DNA of 64,000 nt from Hyphomicrobiales bacterium (GTDB taxonomy: Bacteria > Pseudomonadota > Alphaproteobacteria > Rhizobiales > Rhizobiaceae): assembly GCA_900472295.1 (NCBI GenBank), contig UCIA01000040.1, positions 69,671 to 133,670 on the forward strand, given 5' to 3'. The notes beneath the pieces were generated by a model that worked only from the letters and a program-made list of their open reading frames with translations, ran no database searches and was not told the DNA's origin. Below are positions 58,670 to 64,000 of the stretch, piece after piece; positions within the stretch are counted from its first letter, which is position 1; each line of letters opens with the position of its first letter. A program made the position numbers and the translations under genes.

Positions 58670-59929
58670 TCAGGTCGGATCCTCAGCACTTTGCCTTGCG
58701 AGATAGCGCTGGTCGATCTCTGGCAGCGGTTCGCCCTGCAAGGTCGCCTCAAAGGCGCGCAAGCGTTTGTGAACCGACTGGAGTTCGACGATGGTCGACC
58801 AAGACGTGAGCAGAAACTGCAGCGACCCCGTAACCTTGCCGAAGGCGTTCGATACCTGGTTCAGCGTGCCAAAGGTGATCTTGTGCGCAACCAGTGAGGG
58901 ACCCAGGATCAACAGCGAGAAAATGTTGTCGGCCTGCAGGTAGGTGTAACGGACAACATTGAAATAGATGTAGTGGAAATAAAGCCTGAAATAGTTTTGA
59001 CGAACATTCTCGAACAGCTCGGCAGTGGTGGCTGGCTGGGCTCTGTCGGCATGATCCTCGCCGTAGACCAGTTCCTTGCGATAAGCTGCTTCAACGCGCT
59101 GGTTGCGGAACTGTAGCCCTGGGAGTTTCAGACCGGCGACCATCACCGAGATCGTTCCGAACAGACACCAGGCCAATGCCGCGACCACCAATGGCTGTGG
59201 GATCGCGCCGACAATCGGCAACTCGCTGATGTGTACCTGCAACTGGATCATCACCGGCAGGAACGCAATCAGGGTCATGATCGACTGGACAAAGGTGGCG
59301 CCCAGATCCTCCATAATCTGGGAGAATCGCATCGTGTCTTCCTGGATACGCTGCGAGGCGCCCTCGATATGGCGAAGTCTGCCCCAGTTCTCGACGAAAT
59401 AATTGTTCATCGCCGTGCGCCAACGGAAGATCCAGTGGCTGACGATGAAGGCATTGACCACCTGCACATTCATGCCAACCAGAGCGAGCCAGGAAAAGTC
59501 GGCCAGTCCGACGTAGAACTCGCCGTTGGTCGACTTTCCAGTCCCGGACATCAGCCCTTGCACATAGTCAAAGAAAGGGCCGTACCAGGCGTTGACGGCG
59601 ACGCTGACCTGCACATTGAAATAGATGAAGAACAGGATGACCGCTGTCATCAGGATCGACCAGCGCTGCCAGGGATGCGGCGAGTACCAACTCCAGAACG
59701 CGTAGAAAACGAGCACGCAAAAAGCGAAGTAGAGATAGAACCAAAGAAATGGCTTCGACACGAGGATCGCGATGCCGATGATGGGCGGCGCGCCGGCGGC
59801 GGCCGGCGGCATGCCGAACACGGCCCCCAACTGCTCACCTCCAAAGAACCAGAACAGAATTGCCGCGAGGCTCCAGATGGCGACCGAAGAGAAAAACAAC
59901 TTCGGCTGCGGGAAGAAGGATACGAACAC
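58670..59929 (-). CDS. bacA: Peptide transporter BacA/SbmA
   Basis: The protein is 419 aa, nearly the same length as S. meliloti BacA. The SbmA/BacA fold has eight membrane helices, with FFPQPKLFFSS near the start, NAWYGPFFDYVQ, VNAFIVSHWIFRWRTAMNNYFVENWGRLRHIEGASQRIQEDTMRFSQIMEDLG and NVVRYTYLQADNIFSLLILGP. It imports peptides and, in rhizobia, is needed for bacteroid development and very-long-chain fatty acid changes in lipid A. The start is a GTG with GAGGA nine bases upstream; no ATG exists in frame before it. Confidence 0.94.
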   Translation of the reverse strand: MFVSFFPQPKLFFSSVAIWSLAAILFWFFGGEQLGAVFGMPPAAAGAPPIIGIAILVSKPFLWFYLYFAFCVLVFYAFWSWYSPHPWQRWSILMTAVILFFIYFNVQVSVAVNAWYGPFFDYVQGLMSGTGKSTNGEFYVGLADFSWLALVGMNVQVVNAFIVSHWIFRWRTAMNNYFVENWGRLRHIEGASQRIQEDTMRFSQIMEDLGATFVQSIMTLIAFLPVMIQLQVHISELPIVGAIPQPLVVAALAWCLFGTISVMVAGLKLPGLQFRNQRVEAAYRKELVYGEDHADRAQPATTAELFENVRQNYFRLYFHYIYFNVVRYTYLQADNIFSLLILGPSLVAHKITFGTLNQVSNAFGKVTGSLQFLLTSWSTIVELQSVHKRLRAFEATLQGEPLPEIDQRYLARQSAEDPT

Positions 59930-60050
59930 TGTGGTGAAATCCTCGGTCGGTGCGCAAATCAGCGGGGTTGCTGGACAGCGGGCATAAGGTCACACATCAG
60001 CCGGAAAGAAAATGCCCGCGCCCGATGCCCGGCATCGAGCAAGACCACAA

Positions 60051-61208
60051 TCATGGCGATTTTGGCGCGGCCGACCAGGTGATGGCTGCCGAAACCAGCA
60101 AGACGGCGGCGGCGACGATCGAGGCGAGGAAGAAGTTGCCGGACGCCTGTGCCAGCAGGCCGGCAACGATGGGGCCGACGATCTGGCCGATGCCGAAGGA
60201 CGCGGTCATCAGCGCAAAAATCCGGCGCGGCGCCTGCGGGACGAGCAGCCTTGCCGTCTGCAGGCCAAGCGCCGTGACGGCGATGAAGGTGCCGCCGAGC
60301 AGGACGCCTGCCAGCAACGGGCCGACGGTGCCGCCGATGGCGACGCTGGCGGTAACGCCAACCACCTCGACCATGCAGCCGACGGCATAGGCTGCGTAGA
60401 GCCCGATCCGCGCTGCTATCTTTTGCCACAGCCAGACAGAGGGAAAGCCGGCAAGGCCGGTGACCATCCAGACGCTCGCCTCGAAGACGCGGCCGCCGCC
60501 GTCCTGGCGGACTATGGCGACGAGGAAGGTCGCCGTCACCACATAGCCGAAGCCGAACAGGCCGTAGGCGACGATGATTTTCAGCAGCGACCGGTCCCTC
60601 GGCAGCGCCGGTTCGCGGCCGGCCACGCCGCTGGCGGGAGCGGTGCCGCCGGCGAGCAAGGCGACGAGCACAAGGCCACATGCGGAAATCGCGCCCGACC
60701 ACAGCCAGCCCGACGCCCATCCGGCATGTTCGGTGACGAGGACAGCCATCAGCGCCGAGGAGGCCGCAATGCCGAGGCCGACGCCGCCGAAATGCAGCGC
60801 CTGCAGGTCGCTTCGGTTGGCGGCAGCCAAATGACCAAAGACGATCGAGGCCATGAACACCATGACGAAGGCGCTGGCCAGACCGGCAAGAAAGCGGATG
60901 ACGACAAAAGCCGTCATCGTCTCGGTCAGCCCCATCAGGGCGGCCAGCGCGGCACTGGCGGCAAGGCCACCGAACATCAGCAGGCGCTCGCGCCCATGCG
61001 CCCAGCCGCCGGCCGCGGCAAGCGCGCCGATGAGGTAACCGAGATAGTTGGCCGACGCGATCCAGCCGGCATCGGCCGGCGACAGATGCAGTTCTTCCAT
61101 CATGCCGGGCAGGATAGGCGTGTAGACGAAGCGGCCGATGCCCATGGCGACGGCCATGGCGATCATGCCAGCTACGGCGAGGCGTAAGGGTGATGGCGCG
61201 GCATTCAT
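60051..61208 (-). CDS. YbfB/YjiJ family MFS transporter
   Basis: The protein is 385 aa with 12 hydrophobic segments. It opens MNAAPSPLRLAVAGMIAMAVAMGIGRFVYTPILPGMMEEL, a pattern of the YbfB/YjiJ group, and has IGPIVAGLLAQASGNFFLASIV near the end. Substrate unknown. A small gene and then a LysR gene lie beyond its start. Confidence 0.88.
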   Translation of the reverse strand: MNAAPSPLRLAVAGMIAMAVAMGIGRFVYTPILPGMMEELHLSPADAGWIASANYLGYLIGALAAAGGWAHGRERLLMFGGLAASAALAALMGLTETMTAFVVIRFLAGLASAFVMVFMASIVFGHLAAANRSDLQALHFGGVGLGIAASSALMAVLVTEHAGWASGWLWSGAISACGLVLVALLAGGTAPASGVAGREPALPRDRSLLKIIVAYGLFGFGYVVTATFLVAIVRQDGGGRVFEASVWMVTGLAGFPSVWLWQKIAARIGLYAAYAVGCMVEVVGVTASVAIGGTVGPLLAGVLLGGTFIAVTALGLQTARLLVPQAPRRIFALMTASFGIGQIVGPIVAGLLAQASGNFFLASIVAAAVLLVSAAITWSAAPKSP

Positions 61209-61283
61209 TGCAGCGCACAATAGAATTGGCCGTCGCCGAAACAATCCGCTTTGTGTTGGGCCAGCAGGCCGGCGACTAAAGCC

Positions 61284-61487
61284 TCAACCGCAACCGACCG
61301 CGCCGGTCTCGTAGGCGGTGCGCCGCGCCGTCAGCCGGAACGGCATATCCCCAAGCTCGCGTTCCGACATGGTGTCGAGCACCGGATGCGACAGCGGATC
61401 GGTTACCCAATTGACGGCATCGCCGTCAGGACGCCGCCGCGTGTAGCCGGCGGCAAGGACTTTGAGCAATGAAATGACCGTCACCAT
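61284..61487 (-). CDS. Small hypothetical protein, DUF1127-like tail
   Basis: The protein is 67 aa. It has AGGAGG five bases before the ATG, a strong sign of translation. The first half (VTVISLLKVLAAGYTRRR) is basic; the end contains LDTMSERELGDMPFR, which resembles the LSDRELxDIG motif of DUF1127 proteins, but the match is partial. It lies in the gap between an MFS gene and a LysR gene. Function unknown. Confidence 0.6.
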   Translation of the reverse strand: MVTVISLLKVLAAGYTRRRPDGDAVNWVTDPLSHPVLDTMSERELGDMPFRLTARRTAYETGAVGCG

Positions 61488-61603
61488 CCTTGCCTCCTCG
61501 GCCTCCGAGACCCACTGTCCCGGTCTTACCGTCCCGCTAAAATCTGCCCTATTTCGCCGTCTTTCAATTGAGATTTCAGTCGGAGCGGTTTAGAAAAACT
61601 AAA

Positions 61604-62518
61604 ATGGCTATGCTGAACCGCGTCCACCTCAACGGCTTGCGCGCCGTCGAAACCGTCGCCCGCCTCGGCTCTCTGGCGGCGGCGGCCGGCGAGCTCAACG
61701 TCTCGGTCAGCGCCGTCAGCCAGCAGATCAACCGCACCGAAAAGCAGCTTGGGCAGGCGCTGTTCGAGAGAACATCCAGCGGGCTGGTGCTGACCGAATT
61801 CGGCGCGGTGTTTTCCGCCCGGCTCGGCGCAGGGTTCCGCGAGCTGGCACAGGCGGTGGCGCTTGCCGACGAGGCAAGCCAGTGCACGCTGGTGGTTTCG
61901 GTGGCGCCGGCCTTCGCCTCGAAATGGCTGCTGCCCAGGCTGTCGCGGCATTTCGACCGGCACCCCAACGTACTGTTGCGCATCGACGCCTCGGTGCGGC
62001 TGACCGATCTCGACCATTCCGACGTCGACATCGCCATCCGGATGGGTGATGGGACATGGCCGGCCGGAAAGGCCGAACTTCTGCTGGCGCAAGAGGTGTT
62101 TCCGGTTTGCGCTCCGTCGATAGCCAGCAAGCTTCACACGATCGGGGACCTGGCGAAGACCTGTGCCATCACCGACGAGCGGACGATGATCAATTGGGAG
62201 AGCTGGTTTGCAGCCGCCGGCGTCGAGCCGGTCACTTTCCGCAAGGGCGCGCGCTTCACCGACCCGATGCTGTGCCTGGACTCGGCCATCGCCGGCCATG
62301 GCGTGATGCTGGGATGGCAATTGCTGACAGCCGACGCATTGGCCGACGGCCGGCTGGTCGCGCCTTTCGGCGTCCGCGTCGACAGCGGGCTCGGCTACTG
62401 GATGGTGACCTCGGCGACCAAGGCCGAAAGCCGCAAGGTGCGGGATTTCAAGGTCTGGATTCGCGAGGAGATCGCGCAGACCATGGCGCAGTTTAGTGCG
62501 CTCGAAAGTGCCGCCTAG
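61604..62518 (+). CDS. LysR family transcriptional regulator (GcvA-like)
   Basis: The protein is 304 aa. The winged helix-turn-helix covers about residues 5-65 (LNGLRAVETVARLGSLAAAAGELNVSVSAVSQQINRTEKQLGQALFERT). The effector domain is present from about residue 92 (CTLVVSVAPAFASKWLLPRL), with the DVDIAIRMGDG segment typical of GcvA-like proteins. Start at MAMLNRVHL, with ATG two codons later possible. It lies 143 bp before the M29 aminopeptidase on the same strand. Confidence 0.92.
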   Translation: MAMLNRVHLNGLRAVETVARLGSLAAAAGELNVSVSAVSQQINRTEKQLGQALFERTSSGLVLTEFGAVFSARLGAGFRELAQAVALADEASQCTLVVSVAPAFASKWLLPRLSRHFDRHPNVLLRIDASVRLTDLDHSDVDIAIRMGDGTWPAGKAELLLAQEVFPVCAPSIASKLHTIGDLAKTCAITDERTMINWESWFAAAGVEPVTFRKGARFTDPMLCLDSAIAGHGVMLGWQLLTADALADGRLVAPFGVRVDSGLGYWMVTSATKAESRKVRDFKVWIREEIAQTMAQFSALESAA

Positions 62519-62661
62519 AGCAATTCCAGGAAAAGTGCGCAGCGGTTTTCCGTCCGGAATTGCGAGAAGCAAGAACTCTGGCCCAGCGCAATCGCGGTGG
62601 AAAGCACGGCCATGCCGATCTATGTTGGAACCATCACTCCCAGACCAAGGCAGGCAGGATC

Positions 62662-63918
62662 ATGACCACACATTCGCGCGGCGTTTCCGCAACGATCGAC
62701 CCGGTGAAGCTCGACAGACTGGCGGAAGTCGCCATCAAGGTCGGGCTGCAATTGCAGCCGGGGCAGGATCTGGTGCTGACCTCGTCGATCGCCGCGCTGC
62801 CGCTGACCAGGCGCATCGTCGAGCATGCCTACAAGGCGGGGGCCGGCCTGGTGACGCCGATCTTCAACGATGACGAGATCACGCTGGCGCGCTTCCGCTA
62901 CGGCGCGGATGCCGGCTTCGACCGCGCCGCCGGCTGGATGTATGAAGGCATGGCGAAGGCGTTTTCCAATAATGCGGCGCGTCTTGCCGTGCGCGGGGAA
63001 GACCCGTCCCTGCTGTCGGCGCAGGACCCGGCCAAGGTGGCGCGCGCCAACAAGGCGAATTCGATGGCCTACCAGCCGGCGCTGGAAAAGATCACCGGCT
63101 TCGACATCAACTGGAACATCGTCGCCTATCCCGACCTCGCCTGGGCCAAGCAGGTTTTTCCTGGCGACGCCGACGATGTCGCGGTGGTCAAGCTCGCCGA
63201 CGCCATCTTTTCGGCATCGCGGGTCGATGTGGAAGACCCGATAGCAAACTGGACGGCGCACAATGCGGCGCTGCGCGGCCGCACAAAGTGGCTGAACGAG
63301 CACAATTTCCACGACCTGCATTTCACCGGCCCCGGCACCGACCTGACCGTCGGACTGGCCGACGGCCATGAATGGATGGGCGGCGCCTCGACCGCCAAGA
63401 ACGGCGTCACCTGCAACCCCAACATCCCGACCGAGGAAGTCTTCACCACGCCGCATGCCAGGCGAGTGTCCGGCCATGTCTCCTCGACCAAGCCGCTGTC
63501 CTACCAGGGCACGCTGATCGACGAGATTTCGGTGCGATTCGAGGACGGCCGGATCGTCGAAGCGAAAGCGTCGAAGGGCGAGGATGTGCTGAAGAAGGTG
63601 CTCGACACCGACGAGGGTTCGCGCCGGCTCGGCGAAGTGGCGCTGGTGCCGCATTCCTCGCCGATCTCGGCCAGCGGGCTGCTGTTCTTCAACACGCTGT
63701 TCGACGAAAACGCCGCCTGCCACATCGCGCTCGGGCAGTGCTACTCAAAGTGCTTCGTCGACGGCGCCTCGCTCAGCCAGGACGAGATCGCGGCGAAGGG
63801 TGGCAACAAGAGTTTCATTCACATCGACTGGATGATCGGCTCGGACAAGATCGACATTGACGGCGTGCACAAGGACGGCGCGCGAGTGCCGGTGATGCGC
63901 AAGGGGGAATGGGCTTAA
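62662..63918 (+). CDS. M29 family aminopeptidase (AmpS/PepS-like)
   Basis: The protein is 418 aa from the ATG reading MTTHSRGVSA. The dizinc peptidase signatures are GTDLTVGLADGHEWMGG, CNPNIPTEEVFTTPHARRVSGHVSSTKPLSYQG, LGEVALVPHSSPIS and HIDWMIGSDKIDIDGVHKDG. It removes N-terminal residues from short peptides, likely in the cytoplasm since no signal is seen. It ends 83 bp before the window end. Confidence 0.95.
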   Translation: MTTHSRGVSATIDPVKLDRLAEVAIKVGLQLQPGQDLVLTSSIAALPLTRRIVEHAYKAGAGLVTPIFNDDEITLARFRYGADAGFDRAAGWMYEGMAKAFSNNAARLAVRGEDPSLLSAQDPAKVARANKANSMAYQPALEKITGFDINWNIVAYPDLAWAKQVFPGDADDVAVVKLADAIFSASRVDVEDPIANWTAHNAALRGRTKWLNEHNFHDLHFTGPGTDLTVGLADGHEWMGGASTAKNGVTCNPNIPTEEVFTTPHARRVSGHVSSTKPLSYQGTLIDEISVRFEDGRIVEAKASKGEDVLKKVLDTDEGSRRLGEVALVPHSSPISASGLLFFNTLFDENAACHIALGQCYSKCFVDGASLSQDEIAAKGGNKSFIHIDWMIGSDKIDIDGVHKDGARVPVMRKGEWA

Positions 63919-63954
63919 GGGTTCGGCTTGACTGAACGCAGATGTCGGCGTGAA

Positions 63955-64000
63955 GCACCCCCTCTGTCCTGCCGGACATCTCCCCCTCAAGGGGGGAGAT
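63955..64000. repeat. Palindromic repeat cut by the window end
   Basis: A GTCCTGCCGGAC hairpin and ATCTCCCCCTC-AAGG-GGGGAGAT are followed by the window end. The parts match units of the RIME-like element at 23519-23716 and lie just after an aminopeptidase gene. Confidence 0.55.

Overview
This window is a high-GC chromosomal segment of a rhizobial alphaproteobacterium, most likely a Mesorhizobium or close Phyllobacteriaceae relative. Supporting signs are an F0-only ATP synthase operon with paired b and b' subunits, a BacA-type peptide transporter, a BioR regulator with TTATAGATAA boxes, PA0069-type radical SAM next to rnhB, and rhizobial-style palindromic intergenic repeats. Nearly all of it is ordinary, densely packed housekeeping sequence. 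I see no rRNA, tRNA, CRISPR array, prophage or complete insertion sequence.

Layout. 0-9.3 kb: a membrane protein, a TetR/MFS efflux pair with three palindromic operators, ribB-aroC, a phosphatase, fabI, and a methyltransferase-like membrane protein divergent from a second TetR with two operators. 9.3-14.6 kb: a CbpA-like DnaJ, a lipoprotein divergent from pdxH, and a tightly coupled four-gene operon of unrecognised envelope proteins. 14.7-19.2 kb: an acyl-CoA dehydrogenase/isomerase pair, two small proteins (one a remnant of a DUF1778 antitoxin) and a secreted GH25 hydrolase. 19.2-28.6 kb: purD, a PhyH-type dioxygenase divergent from LysR, ubiA, a DUF6101 protein, an FAD dehydrogenase with a Sua5-type enzyme, small secreted proteins and a very acidic protein. 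28.6-33 kb: glyS and glyQ, separated by about 1 kb holding a DUF559 nuclease-like gene, palindromes and a duplicated glyS start. 33-40 kb: a TPR protein, bioY and bioR flanking octamer arrays, an unknown lipoprotein pair and a polyprenyl diphosphate synthase. 40-48 kb: a methyltransferase, an S49 peptidase, ispE (no ordinary start codon), a MoaB-like protein, a second PhyH-like protein, a radical SAM protein and rnhB. 48-51 kb: atpI-B-E-b'-b. 51-64 kb: a SleB-type hydrolase, two MFS/LysR neighbourhoods, der with a YfgM-like protein, a polysaccharide deacetylase, bacA and an M29 aminopeptidase.

How the genes work together. The window serves cofactor supply (riboflavin, B6, biotin, quinone, molybdopterin), isoprenoid precursors, lipid metabolism, glycyl-tRNA charging, ribosome assembly and ATP synthesis. 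Several local regulatory circuits can be read directly from operator palindromes. The least explained parts are the four-gene envelope operon (11489-14559), the inverted octamer arrays (36517-36706 and 4274-4382), the interrupted glyQ-glyS locus and the non-canonical ispE start.
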